In this document: in pieces, positions 35,487 to 44,796 of the stretch | Position numbering within the stretch: the first letter of the stretch is position 1 | Layout of the letters: every line of letters begins with the position of its first letter | DNA from: Clostridium sp. | GTDB lineage: Bacteria; Bacillota; Clostridia; Clostridiales; Clostridiaceae | DNA: 59,554 nt | Assembly (NCBI GenBank): GCA_031292145.1 | Contig: JARLHR010000108.1 | Coordinates: forward strand, 1-59,554 | Reading direction: 5' to 3' | Made by a program: the position numbers and the translations under genes | Notes under the pieces: generated by a model | Told to the model about the DNA's origin: nothing | Seen by the model: the letters and a program-made list of their open reading frames with translations, nothing else | The model's database searches: none

Positions 35487-36479
35487 CTATTTGTTGTCCT
35501 TTATCATTATTTCTGCAATTTGAATAGCATTAAGAGCTGCACCTTTTCTTATGTTATCACCAACAACCCATAGATTTAAGCCATTGTCAACACTAAAGTC
35601 TCTTCTGATTCGTCCAACATAAACATCATCTTTTCCTGAAACTTCAAGAGCAGTTGGATACTTTAATTCCTTAACATTATCATATACAGTTACACCTTGA
35701 GTGTTTCCTAATAATTCAAAAATATCTTTAATATCAAATTCAGAGTTAAGTTCAACATTTATACTTTCACTGTGTCCATTAAGTACAGCAACTCTAGCAG
35801 TTGTAGCTGTTACTCTTAAGTCAGGCGCATGAAGTATTTTTCTTGTTTCTTTAATCATTTTTTCTTCTTCTTTAGTATAACCATCTTCTAAAAAGACATC
35901 TATATGAGGTAAAACATTACCAGCTATAGGATATGGGAATTTCTTAGGTGCAACACCTTTAACTCCATCTTCTAAATCTCTTATGCCTTGGATTCCAGCT
36001 CCAGATACAGCTTGGTAAGTTGAATAAACTATTCTCTTAATTCCATATTTATCATTTAAAGCTTTCATGATTGGCATTGCTTGAATTGTTGAACAATTTG
36101 GATTTGCAATAATTCCTTTATGAAGTTTAATATCTTCTGGATTAACTTCAGGTACTACAAGAGGTACCTCAGGATCCATTCTCCAAGCACTACTATTATC
36201 AATTGCTACAGCCCCATATTGAGCGAAAATAGGTGCAAATTCTTTACTAACATCTCCACCAGCTGAAAATAGTGCATAATCTATTTTTTTATCTTTTATA
36301 TTCTTTTCGCAAGTTTCCTCAACTACATATTCCTTCCCTCTAAATGGTAAAGTACTTCCTTCAGATCTTTTTGATGCAAAAAGATATAAATTTTTTACTG
36401 GAAAGTTTCTTTCTTCTAAGATTTCTAAAAATTTTCTACCTACATTTCCAGTAGCCCCAACTATTGCAATATTATACAC
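35487..36479 (-). CDS. asd: Aspartate-semialdehyde dehydrogenase
   Basis: Reduces aspartyl phosphate to the semialdehyde with NADPH. 330 residues. GATGNVGRKFLEIL is the nucleotide loop, NPNCSTIQAMP carries the catalytic Cys, and TATTARVAVLNGHSESINVE includes the active-site His. AGGAGGGA lies about 7 nt before the start on the minus strand. First gene of the operon, with a promoter at 36525-36553. No lysine riboswitch is seen upstream. Confidence 0.96.
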   Translation of the reverse strand: MYNIAIVGATGNVGRKFLEILEERNFPVKNLYLFASKRSEGSTLPFRGKEYVVEETCEKNIKDKKIDYALFSAGGDVSKEFAPIFAQYGAVAIDNSSAWRMDPEVPLVVPEVNPEDIKLHKGIIANPNCSTIQAMPIMKALNDKYGIKRIVYSTYQAVSGAGIQGIRDLEDGVKGVAPKKFPYPIAGNVLPHIDVFLEDGYTKEEEKMIKETRKILHAPDLRVTATTARVAVLNGHSESINVELNSEFDIKDIFELLGNTQGVTVYDNVKELKYPTALEVSGKDDVYVGRIRRDFSVDNGLNLWVVGDNIRKGAALNAIQIAEIMIKDNK

Positions 36480-36524
36480 AATAATCCCTCCTAATTTTAT
36501 TTATTATTTTTTATTTATATCAAT

Positions 36525-36553
36525 ACTATAGTTAAATATTGAATAAATATCAA
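36525..36553 (-). promoter_or_regulatory. Promoter of asd-dapA-dapB
   Basis: Read on the minus strand: TTGATA (36553-36548), a 17-bp spacer, TATAGT (36530-36525). It is about 45 bp upstream of the asd start. Confidence 0.65.
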
Positions 36554-36723
36554 GTCAATGTGCAAAATAAGTTGAAAAAAACTATTCATTTCACAAAATG
36601 TTCCATTAACTGGTAAGGTAACTGAGAAAAATGCATTTTTATGCATAATACCTTAATAAAGTTTAAAAATTATGTTGGGAATTTATTATATAGCTGGATG
36701 TTGCTTATAAAATATATTTTACA

Positions 36724-36752
36724 GAATAGTAATAAATATTGATGGAATACTA
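36724..36752 (+). promoter_or_regulatory. Possible forespore (sigma-G/F type) promoter of the SASP gene
   Basis: GAATA (36724-36728), 17-bp spacer, AATACTA (36746-36752). This approximates the GHATR / CATnHTA pattern of forespore sigma factors and sits 35 bp before the SASP start. Confidence 0.45.
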
Positions 36753-36786
36753 TTAATAATAAGAATTAAGATTGGAAGGGATACAA

Positions 36787-37002
36787 ATGGGTGATAAAAC
36801 TTTAAAAAAGACAATAAAAGCAAAGCTTAAAGCTAATAAAGAGCTTACAGAAAGTGAGAAAATGAGAGAAAAAATCAAATATGAAATTGCAGAAGAACTT
36901 GGATTGACAGATAAGGTTAAAGCAGAAGGATGGGGAGGATTATCAGCAGAGGAAACTGGACGAATAGGTGGAATTATGGCCAAACGAAAAAAAGGAAAAT
37001 GA
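36787..37002 (+). CDS. Alpha/beta-type small acid-soluble spore protein, variant
   Basis: 71 residues. The C-terminal two thirds carry SASP features: MREKIKYEIAEELGL around the germination-protease site region, and ETGRIGGIMAKRKK, where GR.GG..A/V is the DNA-binding motif. SASPs coat spore DNA and protect it. The lysine-rich N-terminal ~25 residues (KTLKKTIKAKLKANKEL) are unlike major SASPs. ATG 36787 follows GGAAGGG by 6 nt. A candidate forespore promoter precedes it. Confidence 0.75.
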   Translation: MGDKTLKKTIKAKLKANKELTESEKMREKIKYEIAEELGLTDKVKAEGWGGLSAEETGRIGGIMAKRKKGK

Positions 37003-37088
37003 TGCCTGATTAGCCTTACTAATTTGACTAAGTAAAGAATTAGGATATAATATATTAGATGAATTAGTATACTAAAATTAAGGGCGTG

Positions 37089-37835
37089 ATGGATTATATG
37101 GCATATAAAGAGTTTGCCAATATATATGATGAATTAATATATGAAGATATTAATTATGATAAAGTTTCAGAAAAGATAATAAATTTATGCAGTGAAAATA
37201 GTGTTGATTTTGAAGATTATTTAGATTTAGCATGTGGGACAGGTAATGTTGCAATAAAAGTAGCCAAATACTTCAAAAATATATATGCTGTTGATTTATC
37301 TGATGAAATGTTAAATGTTGCTTTTGATAAGTTTAAAAAAAATAGAATTAAAGCAAAGGTAATATGTCAGAATATGTGTGAGTTAAGCTTAAATAAAAGA
37401 TTTAATCTTATAACTTCTGTACTTGATTCAACTAATTATATTACAGAAGAAGAGGATTTAATTAATTATTTTTCAAATGTATATGAACACTTGAAAGATA
37501 ATGGAATGTTTATTTTTGATATTAACTCATACTATAAACTTTCTACAGTTCTTGGAAATAATATCTATACATACAGTTCTGACGAAATTTTTTACACATG
37601 GGAAAATTCTTTTGAAGATGATATTTTAAATATGTTCTTAACATTCTTTGTAAAGCAAGATAATAATCTTTATGAAAAGTTTGAAGAGGAGCATTTTGAG
37701 AAGGCATATAAGGAAGATTTTATAGAAAAGATTTTAACTAAATGTAAATTTAAAATAATTAATAAATTTGCAGGGTATTCAAATGATGAAGTAAATGAAA
37801 ATAGTGAAAGAATACTTTATGTTGTGACAAAATAG
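37089..37835 (+). CDS. Class I SAM-dependent methyltransferase
   Basis: 248 residues. YLDLACGTGNVAIKVAK is motif I, NIYAVDLSDEML gives the acidic residue after strand 2, and FNLITSVLDSTNYI is the post-II region. The start AYKEFANIYDELIY is common in a clostridial family annotated only as methyltransferase. The substrate is unknown. Start uncertain among GTG 37086, ATG 37089 and ATG 37098; AAGGG at 37080-37084 slightly favours 37089. Confidence 0.8.
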   Translation: MDYMAYKEFANIYDELIYEDINYDKVSEKIINLCSENSVDFEDYLDLACGTGNVAIKVAKYFKNIYAVDLSDEMLNVAFDKFKKNRIKAKVICQNMCELSLNKRFNLITSVLDSTNYITEEEDLINYFSNVYEHLKDNGMFIFDINSYYKLSTVLGNNIYTYSSDEIFYTWENSFEDDILNMFLTFFVKQDNNLYEKFEEEHFEKAYKEDFIEKILTKCKFKIINKFAGYSNDEVNENSERILYVVTK

Positions 37836-37884
37836 TGCAAAGCAAAAAAAGTAAAAAAGTAATTGTTATGAAAATATATTATAA

Positions 37885-37918
37885 CTGTTAACCGTTAATT
37901 GATAACTGTTAACTGAAT
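37885..37918. repeat. Short TAACTGTTAAC-type repeat upstream of hslO
   Basis: TAACTGTTAACCGTTAATTG followed by GATAACTGTTAACTGAA is a run of overlapping dyads of the GTTAAC type, ending just before the hslO ribosome site. Compare 20683-20720. Confidence 0.45.
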
Positions 37919-37934
37919 AGTGGGAGATGAAATC

Positions 37935-38816
37935 ATGATAAAAGATAAAATAGTTAGAGCAACGGCCAAAGATGGAATGGTTAGGATAATTGCAGGAATT
38001 ACAACAAATTTAGTAAATGAAGGAAATAAGATACATGAATGTACTCCAGTGGCAGCAGCAGCTTTGGGAAGAATGCTGACTGCGGGAGCTTTAATGGGAA
38101 CTACTTTAAAAAATGAAAAGGAAATGTTAACATTAAAAATCAATGGAAACGGTGAAATTAACGGAATTACAGTTACAGGAAAGCATGACGCATCTGTTAA
38201 GGGATTTATAGGAAATCCATATATTGATACACCTCTAAATGAAAAAGGAAAATTAGATGTTGGAGGAGCTATTGGAACAGATGGTATTTTATATGTAATA
38301 AAGGATTTAGGATTAAAAGACCCATATGTAGGACAAGTGCCAATACAAACTGGTGAAATTGCAGAGGATTTTGCTTATTACTTTACAGTATCTGAGCAAA
38401 CACCATCAGCAGTATCCCTTGGTGTATTAGTTGATAAAGATTTATCTATAAAAGCAGCTGGTGGATTTATTGTTCAAATGATGCCAGGAGCTGATGAGCT
38501 TCTTGCAGATGTTATAACATATCGTTTAGAGGAAATTCCACCAATAACTACTTTAATAAGTGAAGGGAAAAATATTGAAGAAATTCTAGAATACATTTTT
38601 GATGGAATGGATTTAAAGATATTAGATTCTCTTAATCCAGAATATAAATGTGATTGTTCTAGAGATAGAGTTGAAAAGGCATTAATATCAGTTGGAAAAG
38701 AAACTCTTCAAGAAATATATGATGATAATAAGACCGAAGAGATTGTATGTAATTTCTGTAATACCAAATATGAATTTACTAATAAGGAGATAGGTAATCT
38801 TTTAAATAATAAATAA
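37935..38816 (+). CDS. hslO: Hsp33 redox-regulated chaperone
   Basis: 293 residues. Activated by oxidation to hold unfolding proteins in the cytoplasm. The N-terminal domain starts [18 protein letters not shown]. The C-terminal zinc site has the paired cysteines CDCS and CNFC separated by ~30 residues, which form disulfides on oxidative stress. ATG 37935 has GGGAGATG upstream; GTG 37920 precedes that site. Repeat element D begins 22 bp after the stop and may act as its terminator. Confidence 0.95.
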   Translation: MIKDKIVRATAKDGMVRIIAGITTNLVNEGNKIHECTPVAAAALGRMLTAGALMGTTLKNEKEMLTLKINGNGEINGITVTGKHDASVKGFIGNPYIDTPLNEKGKLDVGGAIGTDGILYVIKDLGLKDPYVGQVPIQTGEIAEDFAYYFTVSEQTPSAVSLGVLVDKDLSIKAAGGFIVQMMPGADELLADVITYRLEEIPPITTLISEGKNIEEILEYIFDGMDLKILDSLNPEYKCDCSRDRVEKALISVGKETLQEIYDDNKTEEIVCNFCNTKYEFTNKEIGNLLNNK

Positions 38817-38837
38817 TTATTTAAATTGGAGTTACTA

Positions 38838-39002
38838 TAAGGCACATGAAAGAAAATAACAAGTCCAAAATGCCATGATTATTTTTCATCAGGCAAGGAA
38901 GTAGATTGGTCTCATAGCGGGCCTATTAGGGCAATATGCTGACGAAGCATGATGGAAAATAGGCTTGGCAGATGGACTTGTTATTTTTTTGATTGTGCCT
39001 AA
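38838..39002. repeat. Fold-back repeat element, copy D
   Basis: 165 bp with ends AAGGCACATGAAAGAAAATAAC...AAGTCCA and TGGACTTGTTATTTTTTTGATTGTGCCTAA. Inner arms ATTTTTCATCAGGCAAGG / CGAAGCATGATGGAAAAT pair around AGCGGGCCTATTAGGGC. It is the cleanest copy and matches copy A almost base for base in the middle. Confidence 0.8.
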
Positions 39003-39156
39003 TCATTAATATAACGAAATATTAGATCAGACTGTTATAGTTAAATTATTTTTAATAAGAATATTGACTACAGCAAGCTGGTCTAGTTTTTTTGTTTTAA
39101 ATTTCAAAAAAGTTATTATAGCGGATATTGTAGAGAAAAAATTAAATTAGTAAAAT

Positions 39157-39166
39157 GTGGTATAAT
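39157..39166 (+). promoter_or_regulatory. Extended -10 promoter element upstream of amylase
   Basis: TGGTATAAT (39158-39166) matches the TGnTATAAT extended -10. No clear -35 is seen. It is 115 bp before the start codon. Confidence 0.5.
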
Positions 39167-39280
39167 TTATATGGATACTAGATTAATTATGTAGTATTCT
39201 AAAAAATTGAAAAAGAGTCTAGTTTAGAAATACAATATTTTAACTAATAATAGAGTTATGATATAAATGTTGGAGGGAAT

Positions 39281-41017
39281 ATGGGCAGAATTAGTAAGGC
39301 AATTAAATTAAAGCTTCAAGAATTACGAATAGATGAGATGTTTAAAGAAAAGATACTAAAGTACAAAGATGACGATAGAAAAGAAATCAATAAAGATTTT
39401 GCGATTAAAAATGAACATGTAAATATAGAAATTTGCCATGAAGATAAAGTAAGTTTAAGTGATGATTGTCGAGAAACTATAGATGATGTTTTTGAAGAAG
39501 GAATGAAGAATTTAGAAAAAATAGAAGTTAAAGAAGAAACAGTAAAAATGTCGCCGAATAAAACTGTTAAGCTAAATGAGGCTATGATGCAATATTTTGA
39601 ATGGGATTATCCTAATGATGGGTCCCTTTGGAAAAGAGTTAGAGAAGATGTAAAAGAATTAAGTGATTTAGGAATTACAGCTTTGTGGCTTCCACCAGCA
39701 TGTAAAGCAGCTAATGGAGTGAATGATGTTGGATATGGAATATATGATTTATATGATTTAGGAGAATTTGATCAAAAAGGAACAGTTAGAACTAAATATG
39801 GGACTAAGGAAGAATATTTAATTGCTATAAAAGAAGCTCATAAAAATAATATAAAGATATATGGTGATGTGGTATTTAATCATAAAGGAGGAGCAGATGA
39901 ATCAGAAATTGTATCTGCGAGGCCAGTGGCCACAAATAATAGAAATGAGTTTATTGGTGAGAAAAGAGATATAAGAGCCCATACAGTTTTTGATTTTCCA
40001 GGTAGGGGAAACACGTATTCTGATTATAAGTGGAGTGCAAAAGATTTTGATGGTGTAGATTTCGATGATATTACAAAGGAGGAGGGAATATTTAAATTCG
40101 AAGGCAAGGAATGGGAAAAGGATGTAGATAGCGAAAATGGGAATTATGATTTTTTAATGTTTGCAGATTTAGATATAGATAGTTCTGATGTAGTAAATGA
40201 GTTGAAAAAATGGGGGAAATGGTATTTAGGACAAACCAATATAGATGGATTTAGATTTGATGCCATAAAGCATATTAAATTTGACTTTTTTAATGAATGG
40301 TTAAAATATGTAAGAGGAAATAGCGAAAAGGAACTTTTTGCAGTTGGAGAATATTGGACTCACGATGTTAATAAATTAAAATACTATATGGATAGATGTG
40401 ACAATTGCATGAGTTTATTTGATGTTCCGTTACATTTCAATTTTCAGCGGGCAAGTACTTCTTTTGGATATTTTGATATGAGAACTTTGATAAACAATAC
40501 TCTATTAACTTTGAATCCAAATAAAGCAGTAACGTTTGTAGATAATCATGATACGCAACTTGGACAATCTTTGGAATCATGGGTGCAACCTTGGTTTAAG
40601 CCATTAGCATATACGTTTATATTAACTAGAAAAGAAGGATATCCTTGTGTTTTTTATGGAGATTATTATGGAATTTCAGAAAAGCAATTTTTAGGATTAA
40701 AGGATAAACTAGATATAATTTTAAGAGTGCGAAAAAATTATGCTTATGGAATTCAACATGATTATATTGATGATAATTCTATAGTTGGGTGGACTAGGGA
40801 AGGAGATACAGAGCACATAAATTCTGGACTAGCTTCCATAATCACTATAAATTCTGGAGGTTCAAAAAAGATGTATGTTGGTCATCAGCATAAGGGAGAG
40901 ATTTGGAGTGATGCCACTAAGCAATTGGAAGATAAAATAATCATAGATAATGATGGATTTGGCAGTTTTGAGGTTCTAGATGGCTCATATGCTATATGGA
41001 TAAAAGATCAAATATAA
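39281..41017 (+). CDS. Cytoplasmic alpha-amylase, GH13 family
   Basis: 578 residues. Endo-hydrolysis of alpha-1,4 glucans. The catalytic set is visible: nucleophile Asp in DGFRFDAIKH (about residue 327), acid Glu in AVGEYW (about 357) and transition-state Asp in FVDNHD (about 423), plus GDVVFNHKGGAD. These match the cytoplasmic/AmyS-like GH13_5 group. There is no signal peptide, so it may act on stored glycogen. The first ~100 residues, before LNEAMMQYFEWD, are a highly charged extension not part of the barrel. GGAGGG is 5 nt before ATG. Confidence 0.92.
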   Translation: MGRISKAIKLKLQELRIDEMFKEKILKYKDDDRKEINKDFAIKNEHVNIEICHEDKVSLSDDCRETIDDVFEEGMKNLEKIEVKEETVKMSPNKTVKLNEAMMQYFEWDYPNDGSLWKRVREDVKELSDLGITALWLPPACKAANGVNDVGYGIYDLYDLGEFDQKGTVRTKYGTKEEYLIAIKEAHKNNIKIYGDVVFNHKGGADESEIVSARPVATNNRNEFIGEKRDIRAHTVFDFPGRGNTYSDYKWSAKDFDGVDFDDITKEEGIFKFEGKEWEKDVDSENGNYDFLMFADLDIDSSDVVNELKKWGKWYLGQTNIDGFRFDAIKHIKFDFFNEWLKYVRGNSEKELFAVGEYWTHDVNKLKYYMDRCDNCMSLFDVPLHFNFQRASTSFGYFDMRTLINNTLLTLNPNKAVTFVDNHDTQLGQSLESWVQPWFKPLAYTFILTRKEGYPCVFYGDYYGISEKQFLGLKDKLDIILRVRKNYAYGIQHDYIDDNSIVGWTREGDTEHINSGLASIITINSGGSKKMYVGHQHKGEIWSDATKQLEDKIIIDNDGFGSFEVLDGSYAIWIKDQI

Positions 41018-41136
41018 CAATATTATTACAACTATATTACATTTCGTTTACTCCTTAATAAATATAGGGATATACTTACAAAAGCTAGTTATAATGAATC
41101 TATGTACGAATAGTTAATATAAAGGGGTGGTAATTT

Positions 41137-41895
41137 GTGAAGAAATTTTGGGATAGTATTTTAGGAGGAATCTTAATCCTATACATAATACTTATAAATC
41201 TTGTGAGTAGTGCTAGAATAGCATTTAGTGTACCAGTTGCATTATTAGGAATTATTTTAATAATTTATCATTTTATTAAGGTCAAAATTAAAAAAAATGA
41301 GTTTTTATTTAAAGGCTTTAATGTTATTAAAAAAATTATGTATTTATTACTTATTTGCTTTTTAGGTTTGGAAGCAGCAATAATAAGTTATCCTAAGCAT
41401 AGTGACAAAAAAGTTGATTATATTCTAGTGTTAGGAGCTGGTCTTACAGATGGAGAAACTCCTAGTTCAATACTTCAAGACAGACTTGAAGCAGCAATAA
41501 AGAATTATAAGGAAAATCAAGAAGAATATATAGTATTATCAGGAGGCCAAGGCAATGATGAAGAATTGCCAGAGTCTCAGGCAATGAAAAAATATTTACT
41601 TGATAAGGGGATAGATAGTAATAAGATAATAATTGAAGATAAGTCTAGAAATACAAATGAAAACTTTAAATTTTCAAAACAAAAGATAGAAGAACATAGC
41701 CAAAAATCTATAAGCCAAGTTAATGTTAAAATAGTTACAACTGATTTTCATGTCCTTAGAAGCTGTATATTAGCTAAAAAAAATGGTTATATACATTTTG
41801 ATAATTATTCTTGCCCTACGGTATGGTATTTGATTCCTGTGACCTATACTAGAGAAGCTTTTGCAATTATAAAAAGTGTTTTGTTTGATAAATAG
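41137..41895 (+). CDS. YdcF/ElyC-like DUF218 membrane protein
   Basis: 252 residues. Three N-terminal membrane segments (about 8-28, 32-50 and 65-83) are followed by a DUF218 domain: YILVLGAGLTDGETPSSILQDRLEAA, YIVLSGGQGNDEELPESQAM, IIEDKSRNTNENFKFSK and TTDFHVLRSCILAKK. Members are linked to envelope polysaccharide or vancomycin-sensitivity functions (SanA, ElyC), but the chemistry is unknown. GTG 41137 has AAAGGGGTGG upstream. Confidence 0.85.
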   Translation: MKKFWDSILGGILILYIILINLVSSARIAFSVPVALLGIILIIYHFIKVKIKKNEFLFKGFNVIKKIMYLLLICFLGLEAAIISYPKHSDKKVDYILVLGAGLTDGETPSSILQDRLEAAIKNYKENQEEYIVLSGGQGNDEELPESQAMKKYLLDKGIDSNKIIIEDKSRNTNENFKFSKQKIEEHSQKSISQVNVKIVTTDFHVLRSCILAKKNGYIHFDNYSCPTVWYLIPVTYTREAFAIIKSVLFDK

Positions 41896-42020
41896 ATGAT
41901 TGTACTATAAAATTAGAGTAATCTTATTAAAAAATGAGTAATAAATGGGAAATAAAATAATATTCCTAATAATTACTTATTAAAAAAGCTTACTAGATAT
42001 GAAAGGATAAAATCATTCAA

Positions 42021-42863
42021 ATGAGAATAAATAAACTTTTTAGTAACTATGGAATTTGTTCTAGAAAAGAAACAAATAAACTTATAGAAGAAAAACGAAT
42101 TAAGGTTAATGGTGAATTTTGTGTTTTAGGACAATGGGTAGAAGAAGATAAGGATGAAATACTTTTTAATGATAAACCTATTTTAAAGAAAGAAAAAATA
42201 TATATTGCACTTAACAAACCTGTTGGTATTATTTGTACATCTCAAAGCAAGGTTAAGGACAATATAATAGATTTTATAAATTATCCTGAGTATATATTTC
42301 CGGTGGGAAGACTGGATAAGGAATCACAAGGACTTATAATTTTGACTAATGATGGGGAGTTAGCTAATGCAATTTTAGAATGTGATAATATGCATGAAAA
42401 AGAGTATATAGTTAAAGTTCACACGAGATTTAGTGATGATTTTCTTATGAGAATGGCTGATGGTGTTGAAATTTCAGGTGATGAAAGTTCTGGGATTCAA
42501 AGAATATCAGATACATTAGGTGTATACAAAAATTTTAATTATGGAGAAATTGAAAAAGATAAAGTTAAAATCAATGATTTAAATGCAGTACAATTAAAAG
42601 AAATTGCTAATAAAAATAATAATAATAAAATTAAAACTAGACCGTGTAAAGTTGTTAGAATTAGCGAAAATACATTTAAGATAATTTTAACTCAAGGTCT
42701 AAATAAACAAATTCGCAAAATGAGTGGAGCTTTAGGATATGAAGTTATCATGCTTAAAAGAATTCGAATTATGAATATAAAAATAGATAACTTAGAGTAT
42801 GGAAAATGGAGATTTCTTAAAGAAGATGAAATAATGAATCTAAAAAAAGAAGCATTTTTTTAG
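42021..42863 (+). CDS. rluF: 23S rRNA pseudouridine synthase, RluF-like
   Basis: 280 residues. S4 RNA-binding domain at residues 1-50 (RINKLFSNYGICSRKETNKLIEE), then the RsuA/RluB/E/F catalytic domain with Asp in FPVGRLDKESQGLIILTNDG and the C-terminal QGLNKQIRKMSGALGYEV. Longer than usual because of a ~40-residue polar insert around 165-205 (NDLNAVQLKEIANKNNNN). The exact rRNA site is inferred from family resemblance only. Confidence 0.88.
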   Translation: MRINKLFSNYGICSRKETNKLIEEKRIKVNGEFCVLGQWVEEDKDEILFNDKPILKKEKIYIALNKPVGIICTSQSKVKDNIIDFINYPEYIFPVGRLDKESQGLIILTNDGELANAILECDNMHEKEYIVKVHTRFSDDFLMRMADGVEISGDESSGIQRISDTLGVYKNFNYGEIEKDKVKINDLNAVQLKEIANKNNNNKIKTRPCKVVRISENTFKIILTQGLNKQIRKMSGALGYEVIMLKRIRIMNIKIDNLEYGKWRFLKEDEIMNLKKEAFF

Positions 42864-42920
42864 ATATATCAATAGAATTATTTTATTTTACTAAGTATTA
42901 ATGTAGAGGGAGATATAAAA

Positions 42921-43250
42921 ATGCACACAGAATATATTAATGCAGTGGAAGCTGCTGAAAAGTATAACTTGTTTTTAAAGGTTGTTACTTCAGTAAAGAA
43001 TTTTGACTCATATAATAGCTTCTTTAATATTTATGATGAACATGAAGAAGCATGTAGGAGAATAGTAGTTCTTACTAAAACTAAAGACTTAGAAGAAGTA
43101 TATGATGAAAATCCTACTGATAAAATAAATGAAGGAAAAATTATTGATGGAAACATATGGATTAAGGAATATTCTTTACTTATTAGCCTAGAGAAAATTG
43201 ATTTATCAAATTTAATTGTTGATAAAAAATTACTTGAGGAATTAGCATGA
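42921..43250 (+). CDS. Unknown small protein coupled to a histidine kinase
   Basis: 109 residues, acidic, mixed alpha/beta, no membrane segment or known motif. GAGGGAG is 9 nt upstream of ATG. Its stop overlaps the kinase start as ATGA, so the two are translationally coupled and this protein may be an accessory of the two-component system. I do not recognise the family. Confidence 0.6.
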   Translation: MHTEYINAVEAAEKYNLFLKVVTSVKNFDSYNSFFNIYDEHEEACRRIVVLTKTKDLEEVYDENPTDKINEGKIIDGNIWIKEYSLLISLEKIDLSNLIVDKKLLEELA

Positions 43251-44707
43251 AAATAAAAAAGAGACTTACAATTTCAAATATACTTATGTTAATTGTACCT
43301 GTAGTTATTATTTGCATAATTTCTGGGGTAATGTATATACCATTTTCAAAAGCATTTGAAAATAAGTTTGAACTTGATAAAGTGCGTGACCCAAATGCTT
43401 ATATGGTTCAGATGAAATTAAGGCCCGATATGGGGAATTTTCAAAATAAAGATGATTTTAAAAAGATTGTGGAAGAGACTCAGAAATTTCTTGAGCCTAA
43501 AGGGTATAATTTAATAGTTACATATGATCGTGAAATAATTTCGTCTAATATTACAGATCAAGATAAGCAGATTATTTCAAATATAGGCGATGATATACTT
43601 TTTCAATCTAATTCCTTAGTGTTAGAAATGAATTCAACATCATTAGTAAAAAATAGTTTTATGAAGGATGGTAAAGTTATAAACATTATAGCAATTAACT
43701 CAGCATATAACCCTATAAGACTTGATATTAATCATGAAATGTCAACACTTATAGTAAGTTATACTATTGTAGTTTTTATTATATCATTAATAGTTGTTAC
43801 ATTAACTAATGTTATATTATCTAGTAAACTTTATAAAAAACTAATAGTTCCATTAGAATTATTAAGCTATGGAGCAGAACAAATTAAAACTGGAAATTTA
43901 GATTTTGAGATGAGTTATGATAGTGATGATGAATTTGGGCAAGTTTGTGGTGATTTTGATGAAATGAGGTTGCGTTTAAAAGATTCAGTTGATATGCAAT
44001 TAAAATATGAAGAAAATAGAAAACAATTAGTAGTAGGAATATCACATGATTTACGTACACCATTAACAGCAATTAAAGGTTATGTTGAGGGATTACGTGA
44101 TGGAGTAGCAAATACGCCTGAAAAACAAAAGAAATATTTAGATACAATTTATACTAAAGCATGTGATATGGATGCTCTCGTAGATAGTCTATTTTTATTT
44201 TCAAAATTAGATACAGGGCGTTTCCCATTTAAATTTAATATAGTAGGTATTAATGAATATATTAAAAATTTTTATGAACATGTAAAGAATGAGTTTTATG
44301 GTAGAAATGTTGAAATTTCATTTATAAGTAAATGTGAAAATTCAATAATGGTAAAACTTGATTCACAGGAAGTTAACAGAGTTCTTGTGAATATATTGAA
44401 TAATAGCGTAAAATACAACAAAGACAAAAAAGTGAAAATAAATATAAATTTATATGAAAAAGAAAATGAGGTGGTAATAGTAATTGGTGATAATGGTATA
44501 GGCGTATCAGATAAAGATATTTCTAAGTTGTTCTTAAGTTTTTATAGAGGAGATGCTGCACGTACTAGGCATAATGAAGGAAGTGGACTTGGATTAGCTA
44601 TAGCAAAGAATATTATAGAAGCTCACAATGGGAAAATTACAGCTTATAATATTGATGGTCTCACAATTGAAATAACACTCCCTAAGAATTATAGTAAGAA
44701 CAATTAA
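43247..44707 (+). CDS. Membrane sensor histidine kinase
   Basis: 486 residues. TM1 is at about 10-30 and TM2 at about 168-190, with an ~135-residue extracytoplasmic sensor between them. Then come a HAMP linker, HisKA with the phospho-acceptor His in VGISHDLRTPLTAIKG (about residue 266), and the ATPase N box NILNNSVKYN, G1 GDNGIGV and G2 GSGLGLAIAK. It pairs with the response regulator 90 bp downstream. The likely target is the adjacent efflux module; the signal is unknown. Confidence 0.93.
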   Translation: MKIKKRLTISNILMLIVPVVIICIISGVMYIPFSKAFENKFELDKVRDPNAYMVQMKLRPDMGNFQNKDDFKKIVEETQKFLEPKGYNLIVTYDREIISSNITDQDKQIISNIGDDILFQSNSLVLEMNSTSLVKNSFMKDGKVINIIAINSAYNPIRLDINHEMSTLIVSYTIVVFIISLIVVTLTNVILSSKLYKKLIVPLELLSYGAEQIKTGNLDFEMSYDSDDEFGQVCGDFDEMRLRLKDSVDMQLKYEENRKQLVVGISHDLRTPLTAIKGYVEGLRDGVANTPEKQKKYLDTIYTKACDMDALVDSLFLFSKLDTGRFPFKFNIVGINEYIKNFYEHVKNEFYGRNVEISFISKCENSIMVKLDSQEVNRVLVNILNNSVKYNKDKKVKININLYEKENEVVIVIGDNGIGVSDKDISKLFLSFYRGDAARTRHNEGSGLGLAIAKNIIEAHNGKITAYNIDGLTIEITLPKNYSKNN

Positions 44708-44796
44708 TAATATTAAGAAAAGAACTTTTATAATTATTTATTAAATAATTATATATGAGCTACATATTAAAAATTAAAGGATTTGGGGGATAATTA

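Noticed and set aside
36480-36770. Lysine riboswitch upstream of asd
   Set aside because: The 290-bp gap lacks the riboswitch core motifs; only a standard promoter and ribosome site are seen.
39063-39095. CTACAGC/GCTGGTCTAG hairpin with T run as a terminator of hslO
   Set aside because: The stem is short and bulged and lies 250 bp beyond the stop; not strong enough to list.
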